Made by a program: the position numbers and the translations under genes | Notes under the pieces: generated by a model | Told to the model about the DNA's origin: nothing | The model's database searches: none | Seen by the model: only the letters and a program-made list of their open reading frames with translations | Part shown: positions 40,103 through 49,900 of the stretch, in pieces | Position numbering within the stretch: the first letter of the stretch is position 1 | How the letters are laid out: every line of letters starts with the position of its first letter | NCBI RefSeq assembly: GCF_000770925.1 | Contig: NZ_JDTK01000001.1 | Coordinates: 174,883-238,882, forward strand | Length of the DNA: 64,000 nucleotides | Source of the DNA: Bifidobacterium ruminantium DSM 6489 | GTDB taxonomy: Bacteria > Actinomycetota > Actinomycetes > Actinomycetales > Bifidobacteriaceae | Direction of reading: 5' to 3'

Positions 40103-40948
40103 ATGAACTCGACAAACAACAGGCATGACGTGGCAATGGTCGTCGCCGACCTGGACGGTACGTTACTGCATGACGGAGAGACTTTCGAGGATCGTTTCCT
40201 GACGAAACGTTCCATCGACAGCATCAACCGCATGCATGATGCCGGCATCAAATTCGTGGTGGAAACGGCCCGGCCGGTCAGTACAGGCTATTCGTTCGTT
40301 CAGGAGCTTCCCGTCGATGCCGTGGCCTATCTCAACGGAGCGTTGTTGGATTTCAATCCGTCGGCTTCCGATTACGATATGCTCACGTCGCCGGAGCTTC
40401 CGGACGATGGACACCTGCGGAAAATCGGGTTCTCATCAAAACGCGCTTGCGAGGTCTGCAAGTATCTGCTGGACAAGTTGCCCGACATGGAAGTGGGCAT
40501 CGTTATGGACGATGTCAGATATACGAATTTCGATGTCACGAAATATTGGAAGACACAGACCTGGCGCTACACCGATTTCAACGATGTGCCGGAGGGCACC
40601 GCAGACAAGCTGATCCTGTTCCCGAACAAGGAGCAATGGGATCAGGTGGGGAAGATCATTCCCGACGATTTCGACGTGCACATCTCCGAGGGATCACTGT
40701 GGATGCTGATGAATCCCCAAGCCAACAAGGAGCGGGCACTAGGTATTTTCGCCGATCATATGTCCACTTCATTGAATGAGACGGTTTCATTCGGCGACGA
40801 TCTGGTGGATATCGCCATGCTGCGCGAATCCGGCAGGGGAGTGGCCGTTGCGAACGCCAATCCCGACGTGCTGAAGATTGCCGATGACATATGTCCCGCG
40901 AACAACGATGACGGTGTGGCTCAATGGATCGAGAGCAATCTTCTTTGA
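40103..40948 (+). CDS. Cof-type HAD superfamily hydrolase
   Basis: 281-residue phosphatase of the HAD superfamily, Cof subfamily (C2B cap). Motif I is VVADLDGTLL, motif II the Thr in VVETARPVS, and motif IV is VSFGDDLVDIAML. Substrates of this family are sugar phosphates or cofactors such as pyridoxal phosphate; none can be assigned. ATG 40103 has a weak site (AAAGGA). Confidence 0.9.
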   Translation: MNSTNNRHDVAMVVADLDGTLLHDGETFEDRFLTKRSIDSINRMHDAGIKFVVETARPVSTGYSFVQELPVDAVAYLNGALLDFNPSASDYDMLTSPELPDDGHLRKIGFSSKRACEVCKYLLDKLPDMEVGIVMDDVRYTNFDVTKYWKTQTWRYTDFNDVPEGTADKLILFPNKEQWDQVGKIIPDDFDVHISEGSLWMLMNPQANKERALGIFADHMSTSLNETVSFGDDLVDIAMLRESGRGVAVANANPDVLKIADDICPANNDDGVAQWIESNLL

Positions 40949-40964
40949 TGCACGTCCGCACCAT

Positions 40965-41021
40965 AATTGAACTTGCCGATTGACAACATAACCTATACTC
41001 GTTCATGAATTGAACTTGCCG
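40965..41021. repeat. 14-bp direct repeats before the HTH-aminotransferase gene
   Basis: AATTGAACTTGCCG occurs at 40965-40978 and again at 41008-41021, spaced by 43 bases (start to start), with a partial third copy AATTGAAC near 41070. They lie in the promoter region of the next gene and may be operators. Confidence 0.55.
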
Positions 41022-41090
41022 CGTTTCATGGTGGGTTTGCATGCTATTCTTTAAACTGGTGTTTGACGAAATTGAACCGGAAGGACAGGC

Positions 41091-42626
41091 ATGACGGAAT
41101 CATTCTCAACCCGATTGAACAATGCCATGGCATTGCGCGAACTCAAGCAGATTGATTTCGTACGTGCCGCGGAAAAGTTCAATATCAAGCTCGGCAAAAG
41201 CCATATGAGCCAATACGTCAGCGGAAAGAACGTTCCCCGTGCGGATATCGCGCATTTCCTTGCCGCATATCTGCATGTCAATGAGGACTGGCTGATGGGT
41301 GCGGATGTTCCCATGGAGGAGCACGCCGCCAATCTGCCGGAACCTTCCGACGAGCCCTTACAACACGATGACGCAACAACCGAGCAATCGACAGAAGGAA
41401 AAAAGACCATGCGCACCTTTACCAAATCCCACAAGCTTGACAATGTTCTCTATGATGTTCGTGGACCGGTCGCCGACGAAGCCGCACGCATGGAGGCCGC
41501 CGGAACCCATATCCTGAAGCTCAACATCGGCAATCCGGCGCCGTTCGGATTCCGCACGCCGGACGAGGTCGTCTACGACATGTCGCAGCAGTTGCCCGAC
41601 ACCGAAGGCTACTCGCCGTCGAAGGGTCTGTTCTCCGCACGCAAGGCCATCATGCAATACGCGCAGCTGAAGAACATCCCCAATGTATCCATCGATGACA
41701 TTTACACTGGCAACGGCGTCAGTGAACTCATCAATCTGTCCTTGTCCGCGTTGTTGGACAATGGCGACGAGGTGCTCGTCCCGTCCCCGGACTATCCGCT
41801 GTGGACAGCATGCGTGAACCTGGCCGGGGGCACCGCCGTGCATTACATCTGCGATGAGGATTCCGAATGGTATCCGGACATCGACGACATGCGTTCCAAG
41901 ATCACCGACAAGACCAAGGCGATCGTCATCATCAATCCGAACAATCCGACCGGAGCCCTGTATCCGAAGGAAGTGCTCCAGCAAATCGTCGACCTTGCAC
42001 GCGAGCATCAGCTCATGATCTTCTCCGATGAGATCTACGACCGCTTGGTCATGGACGGTCTGGAGCACGTCTCCATCGCGTCCCTCGCACCCGACCTGTT
42101 CTGCGTGACGTTCTCCGGATTGTCGAAATCCCACATGATCGCCGGCTGGCGCGTCGGTTGGATGGTGCTGAGCGGCAACAAACGCCTCGCCAAGGATTAC
42201 ATCGAGGGCCTGAACATGCTGGCCAACATGCGCATGTGCTCGAATGTGCCAGCGCAATCGGTCGTGCAGACCGCTTTGGGCGGCCATCAGAGCGTCAAGG
42301 ATTACCTGGTTCCGGGCGGACGCATCTACGACCAGCGCGAGCTGGTATACAACATGCTCAATGACATTCCGGGAATCACCGCGGTCAAACCGAAGGCCGC
42401 GTTCTACATCTTCCCGAAGATCGATGTGAAGAAGTTCAATATTCATTCCGATGAGCAGTTCGCGTTGGATCTGCTGCATGACAAGCACATCCTCATCAGC
42501 CATGGCGGCGCGTTCAACTGGCATGAGCCCGACCATTTCCGCGTGGTGTATCTGCCTCGCATCAGCATGCTGAAGGAGACGATCGGAGAGATCGGCGATT
42601 TCTTCAGCACATACTGGCAGGCTTGA
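41091..42626 (+). CDS. XRE-type helix-turn-helix / aminotransferase fusion
   Basis: 511-residue protein. Residues 1-75 form an XRE-like helix-turn-helix (FSTRLNNAMALRELKQIDFVRAAEKF, SHMSQYVSGKNVPRADIAHFLA). A linker of low complexity (about 76-104) leads to a fold-type I PLP aminotransferase (about 105-511) of the AlaA type (KLNIGNPAPFGFRTPDEV, NPNNPTGALYP, FSDEIYDRLVMDG, PLP Lys in FSGLSKSHMIAGWRVGW). Likely substrates are alanine or glutamate with pyruvate/2-oxoglutarate. GGAAGGA precedes ATG 41091. An internal ATG at 41409 would give the enzyme alone. Unlike MocR/GntR fusions the DNA-binding part here is XRE-like. Confidence 0.9.
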   Translation: MTESFSTRLNNAMALRELKQIDFVRAAEKFNIKLGKSHMSQYVSGKNVPRADIAHFLAAYLHVNEDWLMGADVPMEEHAANLPEPSDEPLQHDDATTEQSTEGKKTMRTFTKSHKLDNVLYDVRGPVADEAARMEAAGTHILKLNIGNPAPFGFRTPDEVVYDMSQQLPDTEGYSPSKGLFSARKAIMQYAQLKNIPNVSIDDIYTGNGVSELINLSLSALLDNGDEVLVPSPDYPLWTACVNLAGGTAVHYICDEDSEWYPDIDDMRSKITDKTKAIVIINPNNPTGALYPKEVLQQIVDLAREHQLMIFSDEIYDRLVMDGLEHVSIASLAPDLFCVTFSGLSKSHMIAGWRVGWMVLSGNKRLAKDYIEGLNMLANMRMCSNVPAQSVVQTALGGHQSVKDYLVPGGRIYDQRELVYNMLNDIPGITAVKPKAAFYIFPKIDVKKFNIHSDEQFALDLLHDKHILISHGGAFNWHEPDHFRVVYLPRISMLKETIGEIGDFFSTYWQA

Positions 42627-42653
42627 TTTTCGGCTTGTCCCGATTCTTCGTTG

Positions 42654-42690
42654 AAGGCCGCGATGTTATTATGTCGCGGCCTTTTTCTTT
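42654..42690 (+). terminator. Rho-independent terminator after aminotransferase gene
   Basis: AAGGCCGCGA (42654-42663) pairs with TCGCGGCCTT (42674-42683), followed by TTTCTTTT. Confidence 0.85.
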
Positions 42691-42718
42691 TCCTGCGGAA
42701 TTTCTCATAGATATAAAA

Positions 42719-42752
42719 GAGGGTTCCCATTCCATATCGAATGGGAACCCTC
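42719..42752 (-). terminator. Rho-independent terminator after tal
   Basis: A perfect 14-bp stem (42719-42732 / 42739-42752). On the minus strand it is followed by TTTTATAT, so it terminates tal. Confidence 0.85.
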
Positions 42753-42793
42753 TGGTTTTCTACCCGTTTAACGGAGCTGTATCAGCGAATGAT

Positions 42794-43897
42794 TCAGCCG
42801 TTGACGCGGTCGATGCCAGCCTGGACGTCGGCGAGGACGGTGTCCCAGGACTTGATGAAGGCAGCAACGCCGTCAGCTTCCAGCTTGTCGGTGACATCCT
42901 TGATGTTGATGCCGAGCTCGGCCAGCTTGTTCATGATGGCGTGGGACTCTTCGTAGGTGCCCTTGATGGACGGAGCGCCGTTGCCGTGATCGGCGAGAGC
43001 GTTCAGGGTCTTCTCCGGCATGGTGTTGACGACGAACGGAGCAACCAGCTCGTCGACGTACTTGCAGTCAGAGTAGGCGGCGTTCTTGGTGCCGGTGGAG
43101 GCCCACAGCGGACGCTGCTTCTTGGCGCCCTTGGCCTCGAGCTCGGCCCAGCGCGGATCGTTGGCGAACTTGTTCTCGAACAGTTCGTAAGCGAGGCGAG
43201 CGTTGGCGACTGCGGCCTTGCCTTCGAGAGCCTTGGCCTCATCGGAGCCGTTGGCTTCCAGCAGCTTGTCCACGGCGGTATCCACGCGGGAGACGAAGAA
43301 GGAAGCGACGGAGCCGATGCGCTTCAGGTCGTGACCGTTGGCAGCAGCCTGGGCGATGCCCTCGATGTAGGCGTCGATGACCTGCTCGTAGCGCTCCAGG
43401 GAGAAGATCAGGGTGACGTTCACGGAGATGCCCTTGGCCAGGGTGGCGGTGATTGCCGGCAGGCCTTCGAGGGTTGCCGGGATCTTGATCATGGCGTTCG
43501 GACGGTTCACCTTTGCCCAGAGTTCCTCGGCCTGCTTCTCGGTGGCCTCGGTCTCGTGAGCCAGACGCGGATCCACTTCGATGGAAACGCGGCCATCAAC
43601 GAAGTCGGACTTCTCAGCGACCTCGCGGAAGATATCGGTGGCGTTGCGGACGTCGGTGGTGGTGAGCTCGCGCACTGCGGTCTCAACGTCGACCTTGCCC
43701 AGTTCCTTCAGCTGCGGATCGTACGGGCCGACCTCGTGCAGAGCCTTCTGGAAGATGGACGGGTTGGTGGTCACGCCGACAACGTTCTTGTTGGCGATGA
43801 GATCCTGCAGAGAGCCGGACTCGATGCGGGAGCGGGACAGATCGTCCAGCCAGATCGAGACACCGGAATCAGAGGTGCGCTGAGTTGCTTCAGTCAT
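42794..43897 (-). CDS. tal: transaldolase
   Basis: 367-residue enzyme transferring dihydroxyacetone units between sugar phosphates, part of the carbon rearrangement that feeds the bifid shunt. Family motifs are GVTTNPSIFQKAL and VNVTLIFSLERYEQVIDAY near the end of the central barrel, with VNRPNAMIKIPAT carrying the Schiff-base Lys. The start at 43897 has AAGGAG on the minus strand. Length fits the actinobacterial long form. tkt lies directly upstream. Confidence 0.96.
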   Translation of the reverse strand: MTEATQRTSDSGVSIWLDDLSRSRIESGSLQDLIANKNVVGVTTNPSIFQKALHEVGPYDPQLKELGKVDVETAVRELTTTDVRNATDIFREVAEKSDFVDGRVSIEVDPRLAHETEATEKQAEELWAKVNRPNAMIKIPATLEGLPAITATLAKGISVNVTLIFSLERYEQVIDAYIEGIAQAAANGHDLKRIGSVASFFVSRVDTAVDKLLEANGSDEAKALEGKAAVANARLAYELFENKFANDPRWAELEAKGAKKQRPLWASTGTKNAAYSDCKYVDELVAPFVVNTMPEKTLNALADHGNGAPSIKGTYEESHAIMNKLAELGINIKDVTDKLEADGVAAFIKSWDTVLADVQAGIDRVNG

Positions 43898-43949
43898 TAT
43901 TTTTTCTCCTTGATACCTTTTTGAATCAAATCTTTGTTTATCAGTGAGA

Positions 43950-43981
43950 GGGGAGAGGCGCACATGTCCGCGCCTCTCCCC
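43950..43981 (-). other. stem-loop between tkt and tal
   Basis: A perfect 12-bp stem GGGGAGAGGCGC/GCGCCTCTCCCC with an 8-base loop. No T-run follows on the minus strand, so it may be a leaky terminator or an mRNA-stabilising element. Confidence 0.5.
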
Positions 43982-43987
43982 GTGACA

Positions 43988-46096
43988 TCACTTGGCGGCT
44001 TCGGCTTCGGCGATGGAGGCCTTGGCGGCTTCCACGACGTGCTCGGCGGTGATGCCCAGATCGATCATGTTCTGAGCGCCATCACCCTGCAGGCCGAACT
44101 GCTCGATGGACACCGGCTTGCCGTAGGAGCCGAGGTACTTGTACCACGGCATGGCAACACCGGCCTCGACGGAGACGCGGGCCTTGACGGCGGCCGGAAG
44201 CACGGCCTCCTTGTACTCGGCGTCCTGCTCCTCGAACCATTCGAGGCACGGCATGGACACGACACGAGCCTTGACGCCTTCGCCGGCCAGGGTCTTGGCG
44301 GCAGCCACGGCCCACTGAACCTCGGAGCCGGTGGCCATGATGATGACGTCCGGAGTACCTTCGGTGTCGACGAGCACGTAAGCGCCCTTGCGCACGCCGT
44401 CCTTGGCCTTCTCGGCGGTCTCGGCGAGAACCGGGACGCCCTGACGGGTCAGAACCATAGCGGTCGGCAGGGTGTTCTCCTTCTCGAAGAAGTAACGGTA
44501 GGCTTCAGCGGTCTCGTAAGCATCGGCCGGACGAGCGACCTCAAGCTGCGGGATGGCGCGGAAGGATGCCAGGTGCTCCACCGGCTGGTGGGTCGGACCA
44601 TCCTCGCCGACGGCGACGGAGTCGTGGGACCACACATACAGGTTCGGGATCTGCATGAGGGCAGCCAGACGCACGGCGGAACGCTCGTAATCGGAGAACA
44701 TGAAGAAGGTGCCGCCGTACGGACGGGTGTGGGAGCCCAGCAGGATGCCGTTGGTGATGGTGCCCATGGTGAACTCGCGCACGCCGAAGTGGAGCTGACG
44801 ACCGTACTTGCTGCAGTTCGGCCACTGCTTGGTGGCGCACTCAGCCGGGGCGAAGGTCTCAGCGCCCTTGAGGTCGGTCTTGTTGGAGCCGCCGAGGTCG
44901 GCGGAGCCGCCCCAGAGTTCCGGCATGACGGCTGCGATGGCGTTCAGGGTGGAGCCGGAAGCGCCACGGGTGGCGACGTTCTTGCCGACTTCGAAAGTGG
45001 CCTCGAGGTCGTCGATGGCCTTGTCGAAGCCTTCCGGAAGCTCGCCGGCCTTGATGCGGTCGTACAGGGCAGCCTTGTCCGGGTTGGCCTTGCGCCATGC
45101 GTCGTACTTCTCGTCCCATTCCTTGTGGGCTTCGAGACCGCGCTCGGCGACCTTGCGGGCGTGAGCCAGGGCCTCTTCGTCAACGTGGAAGGACTCCTCC
45201 GGATCGTAGCCGAGGAGCTTCTTGAGGCCGGCGACGGCCTCGGCGCCCAGCTTGGAGCCGTGGGAGGACGGGTCGTTGGTCTTGCCCGGGGTCGGCCATG
45301 CGATCAGGGTGTCGACCTTGATGAGCTTCGGCTGGTTCGGGGCGGCGGCGCGGGCCTTGGCGATGGTGTCGGCCAGGCCTTCGACGTCCTCCTTGTAGGA
45401 GCCGTCGGGCTGGATGAAGCTGAACTCGTCGGTGTACCAGCCGTATGCCTGGAAGCGCTTGAGCACGTCCTCGGCCAGCACCAGGTTGGTGTCGCCTTCA
45501 ATCTGGATGCGGTTGGCATCGAAGATCACGGTCAGGTTACCGAGCTGCTGGTTGGCGGCGAGGGAGGCGGCCTCACCGGAGATGCCTTCCTCGATATCGC
45601 CTTCACCGCAGATGACCCAGATGTTGTGGTCGAACGGGGACTCGCCTTCCGGAGCTTCCGGATCGAGCAGGCCACGCTGGAAACGCTGGCCATAGGCGAA
45701 GCCGATGGCGGAGGCGAAGCCCTGGCCCAGCGGACCGGTGGTCATTTCGATGCCCGGGGTCAGGCCGTATTCCGGATGACCCGGGGTACGGGTGTCAGCG
45801 CCGCCACGGAAGTTCTTCAGATCGTCCAGGGTCAGGCCGTAGCCGGAGAAGTACAGCTGGACGTACTGGGTGAGGGAGGCGTGACCGCCAGAAAGGATGA
45901 AGCGATCGCGACCTTCCCAATTGGGATCATTCGGATCGTGCTTGATGAAATGCTGATACAGGGTATAGGCGATAGGCGCCAGGGAGACGGGGGAACCCGG
46001 GTGGCCGTGTCCCGCACGCTCAACCGCGTCGGCCGACAGGACCTTGGCCATCTTGATGGCGCGTTCGTCCAGCTCGGTCTCCTTGAATTCGGTCAT
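43988..46096 (-). CDS. tkt: transketolase
   Basis: 702-residue thiamine-diphosphate enzyme moving two-carbon ketol units; with transaldolase it makes the xylulose-5-phosphate used by phosphoketolase in bifidobacteria. Motifs are [22 protein letters not shown], the ThDP motif [26 protein letters not shown] followed by [10 protein letters not shown], and the pyrimidine region [22 protein letters not shown]. Full length, no disruption. Codon use is highly biased, indicating high expression. Confidence 0.97.
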   Translation of the reverse strand: MTEFKETELDERAIKMAKVLSADAVERAGHGHPGSPVSLAPIAYTLYQHFIKHDPNDPNWEGRDRFILSGGHASLTQYVQLYFSGYGLTLDDLKNFRGGADTRTPGHPEYGLTPGIEMTTGPLGQGFASAIGFAYGQRFQRGLLDPEAPEGESPFDHNIWVICGEGDIEEGISGEAASLAANQQLGNLTVIFDANRIQIEGDTNLVLAEDVLKRFQAYGWYTDEFSFIQPDGSYKEDVEGLADTIAKARAAAPNQPKLIKVDTLIAWPTPGKTNDPSSHGSKLGAEAVAGLKKLLGYDPEESFHVDEEALAHARKVAERGLEAHKEWDEKYDAWRKANPDKAALYDRIKAGELPEGFDKAIDDLEATFEVGKNVATRGASGSTLNAIAAVMPELWGGSADLGGSNKTDLKGAETFAPAECATKQWPNCSKYGRQLHFGVREFTMGTITNGILLGSHTRPYGGTFFMFSDYERSAVRLAALMQIPNLYVWSHDSVAVGEDGPTHQPVEHLASFRAIPQLEVARPADAYETAEAYRYFFEKENTLPTAMVLTRQGVPVLAETAEKAKDGVRKGAYVLVDTEGTPDVIIMATGSEVQWAVAAAKTLAGEGVKARVVSMPCLEWFEEQDAEYKEAVLPAAVKARVSVEAGVAMPWYKYLGSYGKPVSIEQFGLQGDGAQNMIDLGITAEHVVEAAKASIAEAEAAK

Positions 46097-46488
46097 GGAT
46101 TACTTTCCTTCCAATTGGTCGGGCCGCGTATCCGGCTTGTGCCGAGCGCATGACGCCCTCACATTGCGATTCCCATAGTAGCGACGTGAGGTGACGTTGC
46201 GGTGGAATTTTGGCGTGTTTTGGTAGTTTGTGTTCTGTTAACGCTCACAATGAACATTCGAATTCACATGGGATGTCTGGTCTGTGTCATATCGCTCAAC
46301 ATCAAGCGCCGCAAGGCATGACATCAGACGGAAACACTACTCCGAAAGCGAACCGATTAGCACTCTGCGGCCCGGAGTGCTAGTACTGGGTAAGAAATAT
46401 TCCGCTTTCAGGCGCGTCTTCAAGATTCACATGGAAGGAGAGGACACGCCGACGGATATTTCGGATGTTCATTTATAAGGAGGTGCGC
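46097..46488. promoter_or_regulatory. tkt / hrcA divergent intergenic region
   Basis: This 392-base gap holds the upstream region of tkt on the minus strand and, on the plus strand, the CIRCE element and leader of hrcA. No further gene is supported in it. Confidence 0.6.
46357..46383. promoter_or_regulatory. CIRCE element (HrcA operator)
   Basis: TTAGCACTC - 9 bases - GAGTGCTAG, one base from the consensus. It lies about 105 bases before hrcA and makes the hrcA-dnaJ operon autoregulated by HrcA. Confidence 0.93.
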
Positions 46489-47634
46489 ATGACACAGTCA
46501 AGACGCATGCTGGTGCTGCGTGCCGTGGTGGAGGACTACATACGCTCCCAGGAACCGGTGGGATCCACCACATTGACCCGGGACCATGAGCTTGGCGTCA
46601 GCTCCGCCACCATACGTAACGACATGGCGGCATTGGAGGACGAAGGTTACCTTATTCAACCCCACACATCCGCCGGCAGAATTCCGACCGAAAAAGGCTA
46701 TCGCTATTTCGTCGACCGTTTGGCGACGGTCGTTCCGCTGTCCGAAGCGCAGCGCCGCGGCATCAACAGCTTCCTGTCGGGTTCCGTCAATTTGCAGGAC
46801 ACATTGCAAAGGGCCGCCCGGCTGCTGGCGCAGATTACAGGCCAAGTCGCCGTAGTGGCCGCCCCATCGCTGTCGAAGTCGACGTTGCGGCACATCGAAA
46901 TCGTCCCCGTGTCCATCAATACGTTGCTTGCCGTGGTGATCACCGATACCGGCCGTGTTGCGCAGCATATCCTCAACATCGCGGAATTACCGGATTCTGC
47001 GACCCTCACGCATCTGACCAACGAAATCAACAACCAATGCGCAGGCGCTTCTTTGACACGTACCGCCGATTACGTGCGTCAAATGGGAGCACGCAAGGAG
47101 TATCGTCCGATCAACACGCTTGTGGAGGCTCTCGCGCGGGCTTTCGATGGCATGGCCGATGATGAGAGAGCCGGAGAGCTATATATGGCCGGCACTTCAC
47201 GGCTCGCCCATCAACGCACCGTGGCCGATCTGGCACCACTGTTCGACGCGTTGGAAGAACAGGTCGTGCTCATGAAACTCATGAGCTCGCTCAGCGAGAC
47301 CACCCAATCCGACGGAGTCGGAGTGGCGATCGGGTCCGAAACGCATACCCCCGGACTGTTGCACGCCTCCGTAGTGACCAGCGGCTATGGTCATACATCC
47401 GCGACGAATACTGATGAAGCGGAGAACGGGTCGCACGCATCCGGACAGACATTCGAGAGCGGGACCGATCAGGATTCGGACAAGAGCACGCTGCAAACGG
47501 GGGAGCCGGTCGCCTTCGTCGGATCGATTGGTCCGACGCATATGGATTACGCGGCTACCATGGCCGCCGTGCGCGCGGTCGCCAGATATCTGACGGCCTT
47601 CCTTGCGCATGACGAAGGCCAATCGTCCGACTGA
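46489..47634 (+). CDS. hrcA: heat-inducible transcription repressor HrcA
   Basis: Repressor of class I heat-shock genes that binds CIRCE. 381 residues: N-terminal winged helix ([65 protein letters not shown]), then the GAF-like ligand/dimer domain. It is about 40 residues longer than usual because of a polar, low-complexity insert (about residues 300-340, rich in Ser, Thr, Gly, Asp) just before the C-terminal [17 protein letters not shown] block. ATG 46489 follows AAGGAGG. Confidence 0.95.
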   Translation: MTQSRRMLVLRAVVEDYIRSQEPVGSTTLTRDHELGVSSATIRNDMAALEDEGYLIQPHTSAGRIPTEKGYRYFVDRLATVVPLSEAQRRGINSFLSGSVNLQDTLQRAARLLAQITGQVAVVAAPSLSKSTLRHIEIVPVSINTLLAVVITDTGRVAQHILNIAELPDSATLTHLTNEINNQCAGASLTRTADYVRQMGARKEYRPINTLVEALARAFDGMADDERAGELYMAGTSRLAHQRTVADLAPLFDALEEQVVLMKLMSSLSETTQSDGVGVAIGSETHTPGLLHASVVTSGYGHTSATNTDEAENGSHASGQTFESGTDQDSDKSTLQTGEPVAFVGSIGPTHMDYAATMAAVRAVARYLTAFLAHDEGQSSD

Positions 47635-47686
47635 CCCCGCCTTATGGCACAATGACACGCAGAACCAACAGGGAGAAAGAACAACC

Positions 47687-48838
47687 GTGACGGACTATTA
47701 CGAAGTGCTGGGCGTCGACCGCTCCGCAAGCGAGGACGAGATCAAAAAGGCGTATCGAAAGATGAGCCGCAAATATCACCCCGATATCGCCGGTCCGGAA
47801 TTTGAAGACAAATTCAAGGAAGTCAACAACGCATACGAGGTGCTGTCTGATCCCAAGAAACGCCAGATGTTCGATGCGGGCATCGACCCGAATGATCCGA
47901 ATGCCGGTGCCGCTGGCGGCGGATTCAACGGCGGGTTCGCCGACATGGGGGACATCTTCAATATGTTCACCGGCGGCGCGTTCGGCGGCGCCACGGGCGG
48001 TGGTCCGACCCCTCGCACGCAACCGGGACGAGATGCGCTGGCCACGGCCACTATCGATCTGAAAACCGCCGTGTTCGGAGACACGACGCACGTCAAGATC
48101 AACACTTTCGGATTGTGTCAGGACTGTGCCGGCACCGGATGCCAGAAGGGTACCCAGCCGACTCAATGCCCCGACTGCCATGGACAGGGATACGCGCAGC
48201 GCGTGGTGCGTACCATGCTCGGCCAGATGATGACTACCGCGCCTTGCGAACGCTGCGAGGGACACGGAACCATCATTGAGAAGCCATGCCCGTCCTGTAT
48301 GGGCCATGGTCGCATCCGCGTCACCCGCAATGTCGGCGTGGCCGTGCCGGCCGGTGTGGCCAACAACACCAGGCTACGTCTCGCCAATCAGGGCGAAGTC
48401 GGCGAAAACGGCGGCGTGGCGGGTGATCTGTACGTCGATATCCGTATCAAACCGGATGACACGTTCACCCGCGATAGCGACGATTTGCATTGCTGGATCA
48501 GAATACCAATGAGCTGGGCCGTTCTGGGCCATGAGATCGAGATCGACACTTTCGATGGAAAGCAGACACTGGATGTGCCCGCCGGCAGTCAACCAGACGA
48601 TACTGTGACATTAAAGGATCTCGGTGTCACCCATCTTGATAACAAGAACGAGCGTGGCGATTTGGTGGCGCATATCATGGTGGAGATTCCGAAGAAGCTG
48701 TCGGACGACGAACGTGACCTGATTGAGCGGTTCGGCGAGTTGCATGATGCAGATGCCCAGCATGTATCCGTGAACTCCCGTCCGGCCTCCGGATCGAAGA
48801 AGGGATTCTTCTCCAAGCTGAAGGACGCATTGCGCTGA
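47687..48838 (+). CDS. dnaJ: chaperone protein DnaJ
   Basis: Hsp40 co-chaperone of DnaK. 383 residues: J domain with YHPDIAG (HPD motif), a Gly/Phe-rich stretch with [18 protein letters not shown], four zinc-binding CxxCxGxG-like repeats ([32 protein letters not shown]), and the C-terminal substrate-binding domain. GTG 47687 follows AGGGAGAAAG. It is the second gene of the hrcA operon, the typical actinobacterial hrcA-dnaJ2 pair. Confidence 0.96.
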   Translation: MTDYYEVLGVDRSASEDEIKKAYRKMSRKYHPDIAGPEFEDKFKEVNNAYEVLSDPKKRQMFDAGIDPNDPNAGAAGGGFNGGFADMGDIFNMFTGGAFGGATGGGPTPRTQPGRDALATATIDLKTAVFGDTTHVKINTFGLCQDCAGTGCQKGTQPTQCPDCHGQGYAQRVVRTMLGQMMTTAPCERCEGHGTIIEKPCPSCMGHGRIRVTRNVGVAVPAGVANNTRLRLANQGEVGENGGVAGDLYVDIRIKPDDTFTRDSDDLHCWIRIPMSWAVLGHEIEIDTFDGKQTLDVPAGSQPDDTVTLKDLGVTHLDNKNERGDLVAHIMVEIPKKLSDDERDLIERFGELHDADAQHVSVNSRPASGSKKGFFSKLKDALR

Positions 48839-48870
48839 TTTGATATCGCAGCGGTATGACATCGCTTCGA

Positions 48871-48925
48871 TGGAAGAAGGCCTGTGTCCCGAGGAGATTC
48901 GCCTTGGAACACAGGCCTTCTTCCA
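48871..48925. terminator. bidirectional terminator between dnaJ and fructosamine kinase gene
   Basis: TGGAAGAAGGCCTGTGT (48871-48887) pairs with the mirror arm 48909-48925; the genes are convergent. Confidence 0.75.
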
Positions 48926-48945
48926 TAGTCACGGAAATTTACCCG

Positions 48946-49737
48946 CTATTTGAGCAGCGACCTGCACATGGCGCGGTATTGGCTCACATAGCCGCCGCCG
49001 AAGAACACGCAGTGGCCTGCGATGGGGTAGAGCTGCCACAATGTGATACGATCCCGCCATCCGGCCTTGAGCGGATGGACGGATTGATAGCCTTCGAGAA
49101 TGTCCGTCAGGTAAGACATACCGAACAGGTCAAGCATGGCAAGATCCTCCTCACGGTGTCCGCCGTGCGCGGCCGGATCAATAAGGACGGCTTCGACATT
49201 GCCGGAATCCGCGGTCCACATGACATTGCCGCTCCAAAGGTCGCCATGCACTCGTGCCGGCTTGTCATTGGCGGCCTTGCCAAGGATGTCGGGCAATGCG
49301 TCGATGACGGCTTCCGTCAGTTCCATATCGTAATCGGTCAACTCTCGACGTTTCATGCCCAGGCGAACCATCGGACGGAGTCTGCCATCGGCCAAATAGG
49401 TGGCGACATCGTCCCAGTCGCCGGTATCCATCGGAACCGGATCCTGCAGCGGGCCGAAATAGCAGGTGCCTTCGTATCCGTCCGGAGCGGATCCGAAATG
49501 GTCGGCGCCGGCGTCATGCATGTGGGCAAGAGCCGCACCGAAATCACGGGCTGCCTGGATGGTCGGTCCGCAGGCGTTCACGCGTTCGATGTCGAGGTAG
49601 TCCTTGCCCCAGTCGTACACATCGACTACGCGCGGGCCGCCTTGGGAATGCGCCGAGCCAAGCCATTGAAGGCCTCGGCCTTCGCATTCGAAGAACCCTT
49701 CCGGACTGAACGCCCTGCTTTTACGGTATTTGCCCAT
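48946..49737 (-). CDS. fructosamine kinase family protein
   Basis: 263-residue kinase of the fructosamine-3-kinase / aminoglycoside phosphotransferase fold, expected to phosphorylate sugar-amine (Amadori) adducts and so help to repair glycated proteins. Visible motifs are the catalytic HGDLWSGNVMW and the metal-binding DPAAHGGHREEDLAML, plus AARDFGAALAHMHDAGADHFG. It is slightly shorter than the usual ~290 residues; an ATG at 49758 or 49806 would lengthen it. GGAAGGA lies 12 bases before the chosen start. Confidence 0.88.
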   Translation of the reverse strand: MGKYRKSRAFSPEGFFECEGRGLQWLGSAHSQGGPRVVDVYDWGKDYLDIERVNACGPTIQAARDFGAALAHMHDAGADHFGSAPDGYEGTCYFGPLQDPVPMDTGDWDDVATYLADGRLRPMVRLGMKRRELTDYDMELTEAVIDALPDILGKAANDKPARVHGDLWSGNVMWTADSGNVEAVLIDPAAHGGHREEDLAMLDLFGMSYLTDILEGYQSVHPLKAGWRDRITLWQLYPIAGHCVFFGGGYVSQYRAMCRSLLK

Positions 49738-49900
49738 GATGACGAAACTTCCTTCCATACCGGGACACAACAGATCTGGCTCCATTGTGTGTATGGTTTG
49801 GGACAACCCCGCCGGACGTTTTCAAAAACTAGACCCCACTCGCTACTCTTGGTCACGGAAAAGCAGACGAAACCTATTTCCTACGATTAAAAGAGGGTTC

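Noticed and set aside
42623..43924. Long plus-strand frame opposite tal
   Set aside because: Shadow of transaldolase codon bias.
43934..46153. Very long plus-strand reading frame opposite tkt
   Set aside because: Antisense shadow of a highly biased, GC-rich gene; no start site or family match, and the minus-strand transketolase is unmistakable.
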